Positions 32,751 to 42,428 of a stretch of 64,000 nucleotides of DNA are shown here, piece by piece. The position numbers and the translations under genes are program-made. Position 1 is the first letter of the stretch. Every line of letters starts with the position of its first letter. Below the pieces are notes generated by a model that was given only the letters and a program-made list of their open reading frames with translations, did no database searches and was not told the DNA's origin. The stretch is from Chryseobacterium viscerum (GTDB lineage: Bacteria; Bacteroidota; Bacteroidia; Flavobacteriales; Weeksellaceae): positions 868,001 to 932,000 of the forward strand of contig NZ_JAPDFT010000001.1 of the NCBI RefSeq assembly GCF_025949665.1, in the 5' to 3' direction.

Positions 32751-33689
32751 TTAATATTTTGGTCCTAATTGATATATACCTTTTTTAACTGTGCTTTTCA
32801 TTCCTGTATTAACTCCCCAATTGCCAACAGCGTTTCCTACTGTACCCAATTGAGTGAATGGTTTAAGTCTAAAACCAATACCCATTGTCATCGCTTCAAT
32901 AGCCGGAATAGATATTTTATTAAATTTCTCCTTTTCACTCAATATTGTAGTTCCATCTTTATAATTTAATGTTTGCCCCCATGCCCCATCTTTAAACCCC
33001 CATAAGGTTATGTCCATTTTTACATGCATATCACCAGCCTTTCCTTGTTTAATCATTTCTTTTGGTGCAAGATAAAAACTTCCATAAAAGAGATATCCTA
33101 CAACTTGAATACCTTCTGCTGGTTTTGAAATAATATTATCTGCTAGAAAGTTCCATGTTTTTCGAATACCTGAATATTCTTTAGATTTGGGACATTTAGG
33201 ACACTCTTCATCTATATCATCCTGTGTAAAATCATTTTCTTTGAAATATTCAGCTTCAGGCACAGCAAGATAAGCCATTATATCTCTATAAGCTTGTGTT
33301 TCTCCAAATGTCTTCGGGGTTGCTCCACCTCCGGTTCGTTTACCAATCCAGTTATTCTCTATATATCCTGAGGTGAAATTTCCACTTCCTCCTGCAAACC
33401 ACCATGAGCCATCAGGTACACTAATTTCTAACCCTCCATCATATGGTTTATTTCTCATCCCATCAGGGTCTATAAACATAACAGGATTATCTGCTCCATA
33501 ATGATAAGGACTAAATCGTCTAAAGCCTTCTGCTAAAGGATCTGTGGTTCCCCATCTTCCCAGATCAGGCATATACATCCTTGCACCATAATCATACATT
33601 CCACTTTCCTGGAGTTCTTTACCATTATATTTATAGCTGTAGAAACTTCCGAAACCTGAAGTGCTGAACGAACCTGAGATATGATTCAT
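32751..33689 (-). CDS. Displaced RHS C-terminal cassette, unassigned tip
   Basis: 312 residues, core end YNGKELQESGMYDYGARMYM to DPDGMRNKPYDGG (about residues 24-90), almost identical to the caspase-like cassette. The tip (from about 140) contains ECPKCPKS (a possible CxxC site), FLADNIISKPAEGIQVVGYL and a C-terminal part MTMGIGFRLKPFTQLGTVGN, GMKSTVKKGIYQLGPKY. No toxin family recognised. The core upstream continues without an ATG to about 33779. Confidence 0.62.
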   Translation of the reverse strand: MNHISGSFSTSGFGSFYSYKYNGKELQESGMYDYGARMYMPDLGRWGTTDPLAEGFRRFSPYHYGADNPVMFIDPDGMRNKPYDGGLEISVPDGSWWFAGGSGNFTSGYIENNWIGKRTGGGATPKTFGETQAYRDIMAYLAVPEAEYFKENDFTQDDIDEECPKCPKSKEYSGIRKTWNFLADNIISKPAEGIQVVGYLFYGSFYLAPKEMIKQGKAGDMHVKMDITLWGFKDGAWGQTLNYKDGTTILSEKEKFNKISIPAIEAMTMGIGFRLKPFTQLGTVGNAVGNWGVNTGMKSTVKKGIYQLGPKY

Positions 33690-33779
33690 CTCAAAAGGAT
33701 AGTAATTGTTGGTATCAATAATTTCAGGAGCGCCTGTGCTGCTTTTGGCAAAGCTTACCCTGGTATTTCCAAGATATTT
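33690..33779 (-). pseudogene. RHS core remnant in front of the unassigned cassette
   Basis: Reads LGNTRVSFAKSSTGAPEIID and NNYYPFEMNHISG in frame with the cassette. It begins at the same point of the core as the remnant at 26887-27066. Confidence 0.6.
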
Positions 33780-33793
33780 TTTTCATATTTGGA

Positions 33794-33827
33794 AAATTAG
33801 AGTATTGATTTTTCAATACTCTAATTT
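33794..33827 (-). repeat. Conserved 33-bp hairpin, copy 1, after the main RHS immunity gene
   Basis: AAATTAGAGTATTGA (33794-33808) and TCAATACTCTAATTT (33813-33827), a perfect 15-bp stem. It follows the immunity gene 33880-34425 and precedes the first displaced cassette. Confidence 0.78.
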
Positions 33828-33879
33828 GTTACCAATATACTTATCTATAATGGATATTCATTTTGTATACTTTTGACTA

Positions 33880-34425
33880 TTAACTAATCGTTAAATCAGG
33901 TAGCTTGAAGTCATTTCGAGAACTTATGATTAAGGTATTTCCACCTAACCCTTTTATACAACTAAAATTTGCATAGTGATGAATTAATAATTTTTCATTT
34001 CCTATATCATGAAATTTATTCTTTTTTTGAAAAGTGATATAATCAGAAAAATTAAAATTTTCAGTAGGAATAAAAAAGGTGCAACTGTAAAAATATTTCC
34101 AAACATCAAAAATAAAGTTATATGTATACTCATTTATCTTAATTCTGCCAACACTATCAAAGCGAGCATTATCAAGTTCTTTCAGCACAATATATTCTCC
34201 ATAATTCTCAAAATTTTCAAGTATCTTAACTTTAAGCTTTTTAAGCTCTTCCTTATCAGTTAAGTTTTCTTCTCTTCGGAAAGCAAAAAAAAGAGTATTA
34301 CTATCTGAAAACAAACATTTATATATTTTTTTTAAACGAATTAAATCCTCTGACACATCTAAATCAAAATCTTCAATAGAAAGAAGATTTATATTTTTAT
34401 TCAAAATACTATTATTAATTTCCAT
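33880..34425 (-). CDS. Candidate immunity protein of the full-length RHS protein
   Basis: 181 residues, cytoplasmic, A/T-rich, rich in Asn, Lys, Phe and Tyr. It starts 5 bases after the stop of the RHS gene at 34431. The opening MEINNSILNKNINLLSIEDF and the following 68 residues occur again in the truncated copy at 28488-28766. The end FIPTENFNFSDYITFQKKN, HHYANFSCIKGLGGNTLIIS is present only here. No family recognised; immunity is inferred from location and from the duplicate beside another cassette. Confidence 0.65.
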   Translation of the reverse strand: MEINNSILNKNINLLSIEDFDLDVSEDLIRLKKIYKCLFSDSNTLFFAFRREENLTDKEELKKLKVKILENFENYGEYIVLKELDNARFDSVGRIKINEYTYNFIFDVWKYFYSCTFFIPTENFNFSDYITFQKKNKFHDIGNEKLLIHHYANFSCIKGLGGNTLIISSRNDFKLPDLTIS

Positions 34426-34430
34426 TCATA

Positions 34431-37400
34431 TTATTTTATAGGTTGTCCCCAACGAAATGGATTTAAACTTCTATGAGGAGAATTAGTATAACCCCAATAA
34501 TTTGTATGAAAATGTAAAGTATTACCTTTATTTAATGATGGTAATCCATGATAATCTAATCTAAATTTATTGTTTGTTGATGAAACATATGAAAATATTG
34601 TTCCACCACCAACACTAGGATTAGAATATAAAAACTCTACTTTTCCAATTTTAAATCCATATCCCCCTCTAAATCCAAAAGGATTTACTTCAGCAGCTTC
34701 TCTTAATATTATTGCTTCAGCAGCTTTTTCTGTTAAGTACCCTGCACCGTATGAATAATCATTTGAGGTATAATTAGGAATGTTACTCGTAATATCTATT
34801 AAACTATTAAGTGTTTTTACTGTTCCATAAGCTCCTAAAGTAAAAGTATTAGCGAGCCCATTCCAATAACTTTCTCCAAAAAATTGCCCTTTAATATAAT
34901 TCCAAGATGACTGAGCTCCTCCTACAAATCCATCAAAATAACTATCACTTAAAGTTTTATCTTCAAACTTCATCATATGTCCTACCATCTCCTGAGCTGT
35001 TGTAGCATCTCCCAAAGCTCCTCCTGTCCACCAGCTCATATAGCCGTTTTTGGTTTTAAGCGAAAAGTCTCCTCCATTTTTGATAGATGCCATCAAATCT
35101 CTATAAGCCTGTGTTTCTCCAAATGTTGGAAGGTTTCCTGCAAATGGTCCGCCACCACGTCCCATGCCTGTTGCTGGCATTCTGTATCCATCTCCTGCAA
35201 TGCCCATCCACCATCCGGAGTTCGGATGCTGAGGAGCCATGTCACTGGCTTCATAAGGCATCGCAGCTTTTCTTCCATCTGGGTCTATAAAGCTGACAGG
35301 ATTGTTTAAAGCATAAGTGTATGGCGAAAATCTTCTGCTTGTTTCTGCTAAAGGATCTATTACTCCCCATCTTCCGATGTCAGCCATGTACATTCTGGCA
35401 CCGTAATCATTCCATCCGGTTTCTTTTTGTAATTCCTTACCGTTGTATTGATAATTGTAAGATGGGTTTCCACCTACATTATTATATCCCAAATGCTTTA
35501 ATCCAAAAGGATAGTAGTTGTTTTCTTCAAGAGCTTCTGCACTGCCACCGGCATTTTTAAAATAGCTGAGGCGTACATTTCCCAGATGGTCAGTATAGCT
35601 GTAAATATACCTATTATTTTCAAAATCATAGTAGCCTTCTGCTGTAGGAACAAACTTTAGTGCCGGAACCGGTAAAGCACTACCTACAATATCGTCTCCT
35701 TCGTACTGAAAACCATCCAGATAATCTACAATATTGGCCGCTTCAAACTGTCCCCTTCCTGATCCATACGTATATACTTTTCTTATCTTGGTGCCATCTG
35801 CGCGGTAGGTATACCTGGTATTGACATTGTAAAGTACTGAGGTATCATGGGATCTGTATGAAGTGTCAAACTTTACATAATCCGGAAGGTTCAATAAGTT
35901 ATAATCTATTTGTAGTATACCTTTGTCAAGATGGTTTGTCATGTTTCCGTTGTCATCATAAGAAATGATACTTCCTGATACATCAGGATACCCGCTGTAA
36001 TTGGACGAAGCATCTGTAACAGCGTTTAACCGGTTCCCGGTATAATTGTAAGTCAGATCATCCATAAGAGACGCAATTCCCGACAAACCTGTATTTCTCT
36101 TGATGGAAGTGATATTGCTGTTCATATCATATCCTATAGTTTCGTTATAGAAACCATTCTGTGGAACGGATGCACCTGGTTCAGAATACAATGCTTTTTT
36201 CAGCCTGTTTAACCCATCATATTCATAGGTATACCTTCTCAGTACATTATCAGTAACTGTTTTCCAGTCTACTTCTCCGATAGTCCCGTTATATTTTGAT
36301 GAAGTTCCTAAAGGATTGGTATATTTCAGCTCATATCCAAATAATTTCCCATTAAGGACGGCCGGATTATTCATTTTAATAACTGCACCCCTGATATCAT
36401 AAGCGTAATCAATACTCTGCAGGTTATTTCCTACCTTTTTATTGGAAAGCTGCGACAATTCATTGTAGCTGTTCTCTGATAACAGTTCCTGCGGCTGGCT
36501 ATTTACCTGATGCCATTGTTTCTTTAACCTGTTCTGTGAGTCGTATTCAAAAGTCTGGGTAATAACTTTTTCCGGATCTGAAGGGAGTCTTTTATGGTAG
36601 ACTTTTGACTGCTTCGTAACCCCTGCAAAATCCAGTTCTGATTCCGTTTTGGTATAACCTCCCAGATGGTTGACAGAATAGGTTCCGATAGTTCTTCCTC
36701 TGTCATCATAATACACATAGTTTTTCGTCCAGTTATCATCTTCAATATTTTTAACCAGACTTACCACCGGAAGGTTTTTAGTATTTATACTGGTATTCTG
36801 TACGTCAGAAATAACAGGTTTTCCTAATATTGCTGCCGGAAATGCCGGATTGAAGCTGTACTGGGGATAAGTGTCATAATAGTTGACGGACAATAGCTTT
36901 ACCCAGCCGGTATCAGGATAAGTTCCGTTGGGATCATAAAAAACATCCATTCCTTCTCTGTTAAAGAAAGCACCAGTTGTTCTTTTGGTATTATTGGAAC
37001 CAAAACCATCAGCCAAAGTCTGTTCAGAAGATCTTGCCGCTCCTGAAAAGATGCCTGTGAAGGCCACCCTTCCAAACTGATCATACTTGGTGTACAGCCA
37101 TTGTCCCTTTTTCTTTAATTCAGTATCCTGCTTAGCAACCAGCCTGTCCTGCCTGTCATAGACCATATATTCCCGACCTTTGCCCGGAAGTTTTTTCTCT
37201 ATCATTCTTCCCTGCCCATCATATTGATACTGGTAGCAAAGATTATCCAGGGCTGTCTGATCCGGCGCAGCATCTTTCACAGCTAGAGGAGGAATTACAT
37301 AAGCCAGCTGGCCATATTCATTGTATACATAATAAGTATCTATATTTTTGGTATCATCATTATTCCTTGCCAGAATAACCTGTCCCAGACCATTGGAAAA

Positions 37401-38000
37401 CTCAATAGTAAGGTTTCCGTCTGCATCCGTTGCTGTTTTCTTGTACAATGTACCTGCTGGATATTTCCCTTTGTAAATAACGGAACCGGAAGTAGGTGCA
37501 CTGAACCATATTACTTCCCCGGTGGTATTGGCAGCATAGGTAAATGTTGAGGGATGTAGGGCCCATTCATTTCCGATAGGTGTCACTTGTTTTATTTTGC
37601 TTGCAGGAGCATTTTCCAGGACTTTTTCTCCATAGATCCTTTCGTTTCCGTAAATAGCTGTGGCATTATTTAACGGAGCACTGTAGATGGCTCCTCCCTG
37701 TGTTCCCGGCTGGGGAACCGGAAGATAGCTTTTGGTCTGCCTTCCGAATTCATCGTAAATAACAGGTGTTACAATATCTTTCCCAGCCGGTGTTGCTTTC
37801 ACATCAATGGTTTGTACAGCTCTTCCTAATCCGTCAAAGTACTGAACGGTCTGAGCCTGTCTGGCACCAGGGCTTGAAGTGGTTACTTTTTCCAGATAGG
37901 TTCTGGTCTGTATATAATTTTCTGTAGTACTGGGGCTTGTCTGTGCATAAGATGATCCTGCTACAAACAATATGCTGAATATATTTAAAATTCTTTTCAT
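34431..38000 (-). CDS. Full-length RHS polymorphic toxin (DUF6443 type)
   Basis: 1189 residues. Signal peptide MKRILNIFSILFVAGSSYAQ. DUF6443-type start (about 25-165, with TVQYFDGLGRAVQTIDVKAT and YDEFGRQTKSYLPVPQP). YD repeats fill about 200-800 (for example YQYDGQGRMIEKKLPGKGRE, YEYDGLNRLKKAL). The RHS core has HLGNVRLSYFKNAG, NNYYPFGLKHLGY, YNGKELQKETGWNDYGARMY and ends with DPDGRKA near residue 909. The C-terminal part (910-1189) is the variable toxin: linker to about 1115, then a tip with GGGTIFSYVS, KFRLDYHGLP and LHFHTNYW. RHS shells enclose and release the tip. It is the only complete RHS here and the likely expressed acceptor of the downstream cassettes. Confidence 0.88.
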   Translation of the reverse strand: MKRILNIFSILFVAGSSYAQTSPSTTENYIQTRTYLEKVTTSSPGARQAQTVQYFDGLGRAVQTIDVKATPAGKDIVTPVIYDEFGRQTKSYLPVPQPGTQGGAIYSAPLNNATAIYGNERIYGEKVLENAPASKIKQVTPIGNEWALHPSTFTYAANTTGEVIWFSAPTSGSVIYKGKYPAGTLYKKTATDADGNLTIEFSNGLGQVILARNNDDTKNIDTYYVYNEYGQLAYVIPPLAVKDAAPDQTALDNLCYQYQYDGQGRMIEKKLPGKGREYMVYDRQDRLVAKQDTELKKKGQWLYTKYDQFGRVAFTGIFSGAARSSEQTLADGFGSNNTKRTTGAFFNREGMDVFYDPNGTYPDTGWVKLLSVNYYDTYPQYSFNPAFPAAILGKPVISDVQNTSINTKNLPVVSLVKNIEDDNWTKNYVYYDDRGRTIGTYSVNHLGGYTKTESELDFAGVTKQSKVYHKRLPSDPEKVITQTFEYDSQNRLKKQWHQVNSQPQELLSENSYNELSQLSNKKVGNNLQSIDYAYDIRGAVIKMNNPAVLNGKLFGYELKYTNPLGTSSKYNGTIGEVDWKTVTDNVLRRYTYEYDGLNRLKKALYSEPGASVPQNGFYNETIGYDMNSNITSIKRNTGLSGIASLMDDLTYNYTGNRLNAVTDASSNYSGYPDVSGSIISYDDNGNMTNHLDKGILQIDYNLLNLPDYVKFDTSYRSHDTSVLYNVNTRYTYRADGTKIRKVYTYGSGRGQFEAANIVDYLDGFQYEGDDIVGSALPVPALKFVPTAEGYYDFENNRYIYSYTDHLGNVRLSYFKNAGGSAEALEENNYYPFGLKHLGYNNVGGNPSYNYQYNGKELQKETGWNDYGARMYMADIGRWGVIDPLAETSRRFSPYTYALNNPVSFIDPDGRKAAMPYEASDMAPQHPNSGWWMGIAGDGYRMPATGMGRGGGPFAGNLPTFGETQAYRDLMASIKNGGDFSLKTKNGYMSWWTGGALGDATTAQEMVGHMMKFEDKTLSDSYFDGFVGGAQSSWNYIKGQFFGESYWNGLANTFTLGAYGTVKTLNSLIDITSNIPNYTSNDYSYGAGYLTEKAAEAIILREAAEVNPFGFRGGYGFKIGKVEFLYSNPSVGGGTIFSYVSSTNNKFRLDYHGLPSLNKGNTLHFHTNYWGYTNSPHRSLNPFRWGQPIK

Positions 38001-38060
38001 GATTTTTTTATGTTAAAGAGTAAAAGCTTAGATGTATATTTAAATATTCACTCATCACTT

Positions 38061-40808
38061 TTAATGTTTGTAGTTGTATTCGTAATCTTTCAGAATGTTC
38101 CCATCTTTATCTTCAAGCCTCTGCAGTCTGTTGAAATTGTCGTACCTGTACACTGTCCTTATTCCGTTGGGTGAGGTCACTGAGGTGGTCCCGATAAGCG
38201 GATCATAGGTATAGGTAGTAATAGAATACTCTTTCATAGCAGGGTCTTTTCTTACATTTTCCAGAGCAGTAAGTAAAGCAGGCTCATTGACCGGATTAGA
38301 AGCATCTGCATCAGAGGCAGCTACGGCTGCTGTAACAGTAGCAAGAGAGGAAATCTGATTGTAAGATGCGCCTGTAATTTTTGCAATGACCTGTGTTCCG
38401 TTATATCCGTAAATAATTGCAGTTGGAATTCCTGATTTTGCAATGACTTCCCTTGGGTTTCCTTTACCATCATAGTTTGTAATGATGCTTTCTGTGATGG
38501 GAGCCAGGCTTTTAAGGTCATAAGAAACTATTGAGCTGGGATACAGGTTGGCAGGATTGTCAAATTTAGTTTCTGATTTTGCTGCCAGCTGTCCATCTAC
38601 TTTGGTTTCTGTCTGTAAAGGTGTAGCAAGCATACGGGCATTCATCAGTTTCGTATTGGCTACATCAGATGCATATTTTATTGTTTTTTCAGTAATGATG
38701 CCTTCGGGAGAAGTTTCTTTTACGATTGAAGGAGCAAAATTATAAGGGCTATAAGAGGTTTCTGTGCTGTTTACAAGACTTGATGCATTATCAAAGAAAG
38801 TTGTAGAAATCACTTTTGCAGACTTGATCCACGCTGCTTTTGAATTATATCCTGAGCAGGTAAAATACTGAGGGGCTCCCGAAATATCCTCCATAACATA
38901 CTCTGTATTTTGCGAGCTTGTCATTACATTTTGCTGGTTATATACATCCTGCTTATACAGAAGACCGGTAGAGGTAATATTATAATAAGGCCGAAAAGAA
39001 GGTATCGTAGAAGTAAAATCGCCAGGCATTTTAAAAGAATAATTGGTATATCCCAGATTATTACCCGTATCTCCATAAATCTCTTTTACATTTTTATAGA
39101 GCACAATTCCGTTATCATAAAATTCACTGTTGCCGTCACAGTTTTCAGAAGTATAATACGCTCCGCTGGAATCATTAGGATTTAAAAACGAATTATATTC
39201 ATATTGTGTTGTTTTTTTCAAAACATTATTGCTGTCAAAATGCTGAATACTTGCAATTCTTACTCCTGTTTTAACCTGCATGGCATTTCTGAAGGGTAAT
39301 GAAGCAGTCGTAATTGTACTAAGTACTATATTACCGTAACCAAAACCTGCATTGTTTCCCTGTCCTTTAATTTCAAAAGTGTAATCTCCAGGGGCAAGAT
39401 TGTATTTGCTGCAAGTAGTTGTAGTGGGTAAAATTTCTACTCCTGATTTCTTTAGCTTAATATTAATGACTGGAAGAACATGCATGGGATATTTATCTTC
39501 ATATATTTCATCCACAGAATATCCGATATAAAATGTTGTTGCAGTATCTACATGAAGGTTATACGTACTGCTTTGATTGGTATCAAAAAATATTCTTTTT
39601 GTTTCATTTAATGACTGTAAATATGGATTTGCTAAACTAGTGTTGTTTAGCTGAAGGGAGCTATTATCTTTGTAAACCTCGTTAAACTGGAAATTATACA
39701 TCGTGTATCCCCCTTCAGGATGGAGCATTTTCTTTAAAGCACGGTATGTATGTTCTGTTTTAGTATAACTGTTACATGCATAATCATTATTTCCGATATC
39801 CTGATACTCTACAAATGAAAAATTATCATATTCAAAAGATCTTTTTTCAATACTCTCCTGATTGTTATTAAGTTTCTCTAAACTGTTCAGTTCTCTTTTG
39901 GTACCGTTAGAATAAAAGAGTTTATATTTGGAAATAAGTCTGTTGTATTTGTCAAATAAGGATACACTGTTTATTTTATAAGGATCATCATATCCTTTTT
40001 CTTTCAAAGGTTCATAGATATTTTCAAAACCAAGCTTTCCAAAATCGGTGGAAATTTCTTTTAGCTTACAGCTCTGGTATAATAAAGTGGTACTTCCTGG
40101 TTTATTAATATTATCCTTTTGATATGCAAAATTGGCAACTTCGATATTGCTTTCATCCAGAATCTTAGTAAGAAAGAAAGCTGATTTAAAGTAAAAGTTA
40201 GTTCCATTCAAAGACTTGCTATAATCTTCGAAAATATATTTAAATCCTTTTTCATCGGTAATTTTGAAAGAGGTTAAAACCAATGTGGCAGTATTGGAAT
40301 CTCTCGTGTACTCAATTTTAATATTGTTCCCTGAAATATGGTTTAAGGTAAAAGTATTGTTGGTAAGATCCCTGATAAAGGTAAACTTACCTGAGTTTCC
40401 GGGAATGTTGTAATAGTAAACATCATCAAACTGGTTTTTCTTGTAATCCGGTTTACTTGCGTTATCATAAAATTCATCTACTTCGCTGTTCACAACGCGT
40501 GATATACTTCCTCCACTACCCAGCGACCATCCGATACCTACCTCACTACCAGGTTTATTTCCTGATGCATTGGCGACATGATAACTCAACCCGGTAGACA
40601 TTCCTAATTGGCTATTAATAGTAGGCAGGCTAAACAAAGGAATTGATATATTAGGTACACCTGTTGATAATGAAACAGGGGTGTTTACATAAGAGGAAAA
40701 AGAGGAAACTGAAGGAACCGGCTCAGGAGTATCCCCAAAGTTTCTTTGTCCTTTTCCCAAACCAAAAATTAATATGGATAATGGTAATAGTTTATATAAG
40801 GTTTTCAT
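38061..40808 (-). CDS. RHS/SpvB-like YD-repeat protein in the toxin operon
   Basis: 915 residues. Signal peptide (LLPLSILIFGLGKGQ). The start has TGVPNISIPLFSLPTINSQL and GIGWSLGSGGSISRVVNSEV, the block found at the front of SpvB/TcB and many Bacteroidota RHS proteins. A long beta-rich part follows, and the end carries YD-type repeats (YDGKGNPREVIAKSG, YRYDNFNRLQRLEDKDGN, YEYNYKH). It lacks the core DPDG motif and a variable tip. It lies between the T9SS protein (10 bases) and the RHS protein (60 bases). In insecticidal Tc toxins, a B part of this kind forms a shell with the RHS-type C part; the same partnership is inferred here. Confidence 0.78.
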   Translation of the reverse strand: MKTLYKLLPLSILIFGLGKGQRNFGDTPEPVPSVSSFSSYVNTPVSLSTGVPNISIPLFSLPTINSQLGMSTGLSYHVANASGNKPGSEVGIGWSLGSGGSISRVVNSEVDEFYDNASKPDYKKNQFDDVYYYNIPGNSGKFTFIRDLTNNTFTLNHISGNNIKIEYTRDSNTATLVLTSFKITDEKGFKYIFEDYSKSLNGTNFYFKSAFFLTKILDESNIEVANFAYQKDNINKPGSTTLLYQSCKLKEISTDFGKLGFENIYEPLKEKGYDDPYKINSVSLFDKYNRLISKYKLFYSNGTKRELNSLEKLNNNQESIEKRSFEYDNFSFVEYQDIGNNDYACNSYTKTEHTYRALKKMLHPEGGYTMYNFQFNEVYKDNSSLQLNNTSLANPYLQSLNETKRIFFDTNQSSTYNLHVDTATTFYIGYSVDEIYEDKYPMHVLPVINIKLKKSGVEILPTTTTCSKYNLAPGDYTFEIKGQGNNAGFGYGNIVLSTITTASLPFRNAMQVKTGVRIASIQHFDSNNVLKKTTQYEYNSFLNPNDSSGAYYTSENCDGNSEFYDNGIVLYKNVKEIYGDTGNNLGYTNYSFKMPGDFTSTIPSFRPYYNITSTGLLYKQDVYNQQNVMTSSQNTEYVMEDISGAPQYFTCSGYNSKAAWIKSAKVISTTFFDNASSLVNSTETSYSPYNFAPSIVKETSPEGIITEKTIKYASDVANTKLMNARMLATPLQTETKVDGQLAAKSETKFDNPANLYPSSIVSYDLKSLAPITESIITNYDGKGNPREVIAKSGIPTAIIYGYNGTQVIAKITGASYNQISSLATVTAAVAASDADASNPVNEPALLTALENVRKDPAMKEYSITTYTYDPLIGTTSVTSPNGIRTVYRYDNFNRLQRLEDKDGNILKDYEYNYKH

Positions 40809-40817
40809 TACTATGTT

Positions 40818-42428
40818 TTATTTCTTAATTAATTTGGCATTCGCCGTTTTGTTGTTATCAGTTTTTATTGTCACCAGATAAGCTCCCTGAACCAAAGCCT
40901 GGGTATTAATCTTAGTTACTCTGTTCTTTGTTTTTATACTCTGAAGCTGTCTTCCACTCATATCATATAACAGAATATCAGCATCTTTAAATTCAAAACC
41001 GATTTCTACGTAAGCATAATCTGAAACCGGATTCGGATAAATCTTAATGTCATATTTTTCAATTAACTGATCAACCTGTTTGTCACCCAACTTCACAATC
41101 TTCCAATTTTCTTTACCAAGTTCTTCGGCGCTGGTTCCGGCAAGAACAATAGAACCGTCTCTGTTCAGCTTCAAATCTGAAAGTCTCTCTTCTTTTTGTC
41201 TGGATTCTCCTTTCACATGCTTTCTCCACTGTTCATTGCCATTCTGATCCAAATACAGCATCCAAAAAGTTTCATCATCTGTCTGTATTCTTCCTTCTGC
41301 CTGAGTGTAACCTCCTAATAAAATTCCTTTGGAAGATTTGTCATCCGCAGAATGAAGAACGCTCATTCCCATCAAAATATCACGGTTTTTGAAGTTGTAG
41401 GATTTCTGCCACTGTTCATCGCCTCTTTCATTCAAAGAAATCAGCCAAAGGTCTGTTCCTTCTTCCAGTCCAACCGTTTTATTGCCTGATCTTTCTGATC
41501 TGGATTCTCCACCGATAACAAAACCATTTGATATTAATGCCAGGGTTCTGATATGATCATCACCTTTGCCTCCAAAATTCTTTTCCCATTCTACTTTTCC
41601 GTTTTTGTCTAACTTGACGATCCAGTAGTCTCCTTCACCGAAGTTTTCGCTTTGTTTTTGTACAGTTGTCAGTTGTCGGGTGTCGGATGTATTTTGAGGA
41701 CTTTGTACATTATACATTTTACTTTGTACAACTGAACTCCTGGAATAAATTCCCAATAATGCTCCTCCGTCTTTCGTTGGAATCATTTTCTCCACTTCGT
41801 CTAAGCCTTTTCCCCCTAAGATTAATTGGGAGAGTTCTTTTCCGTTTTTATCGATTCTGGTAATTAAGACGTCTTTAGAGCCATAACCTTTTGGAGCATT
41901 CTGTACATTCCCTGCAACAAAGAATCCTAAGTCTGTAGTTTGGATTACTGCTCTGGCTTCTTCGTCTGAAGAACTTCCTAAAGTTTTCTGCCATAATTCA
42001 TCACCGAATTCATTGATTCTGATCAGCCAGATATCTGATCCTCCTTTGGAATCCTCTTTTTTATCCAGTCCTTTTCCTGAATAAGAAGTTCCGGCTAATA
42101 AAAATCCTCCATCCTGTGTAGTAACAGTGGCTGACAGATAATCATGATTTGATCCCGAGAAATATTTTTCCCAGGCTTCTTCACCCTGCTGGTTGAGTTT
42201 GATAAGATGAAAATCGTACCCATTATTCTGCTTACTTCCAGCCTCCAGCTTCCCGCTTCCTGACTGTATAGAACTTCCGGTGATCAAATATTGCTGATCG
42301 ATGGTTGTGGTAATCTGGCTAAGAAAATCCTGGGTAGAGGATTTGATGTCTTTCTGCCATACCACTTCCTGGGCATGGATACCCAAGGCTGTACATAAAA
42401 TAAATGCACTGAGAGAGATTTTTTTCAT
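40818..42428 (-). CDS. T9SS-sorted secreted repeat protein at the head of the RHS operon
   Basis: 536 residues. Signal peptide MKKISLSAFILCTALGIHAQ. The middle (about 25-440) is a set of repeated units of about 55 residues with patterns such as DGGFLLAGTSYSGKG, DIWLIRINEFGDELWQKTLG and DYWIVKLDKNGKVEWEKNFG, which suggest a beta-propeller. The end (about 455-536) is a type A T9SS sorting domain: YDIKIYPNPVSDYAYVEIGF, LLYDMSGRQLQSI, QGAYLVTIKTDN, AKLIKK. It is exported by SecYEG and then across the outer membrane by the type IX system and anchored or released. It may give the RHS complex a surface platform; that is inference. Confidence 0.85.
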   Translation of the reverse strand: MKKISLSAFILCTALGIHAQEVVWQKDIKSSTQDFLSQITTTIDQQYLITGSSIQSGSGKLEAGSKQNNGYDFHLIKLNQQGEEAWEKYFSGSNHDYLSATVTTQDGGFLLAGTSYSGKGLDKKEDSKGGSDIWLIRINEFGDELWQKTLGSSSDEEARAVIQTTDLGFFVAGNVQNAPKGYGSKDVLITRIDKNGKELSQLILGGKGLDEVEKMIPTKDGGALLGIYSRSSVVQSKMYNVQSPQNTSDTRQLTTVQKQSENFGEGDYWIVKLDKNGKVEWEKNFGGKGDDHIRTLALISNGFVIGGESRSERSGNKTVGLEEGTDLWLISLNERGDEQWQKSYNFKNRDILMGMSVLHSADDKSSKGILLGGYTQAEGRIQTDDETFWMLYLDQNGNEQWRKHVKGESRQKEERLSDLKLNRDGSIVLAGTSAEELGKENWKIVKLGDKQVDQLIEKYDIKIYPNPVSDYAYVEIGFEFKDADILLYDMSGRQLQSIKTKNRVTKINTQALVQGAYLVTIKTDNNKTANAKLIKK

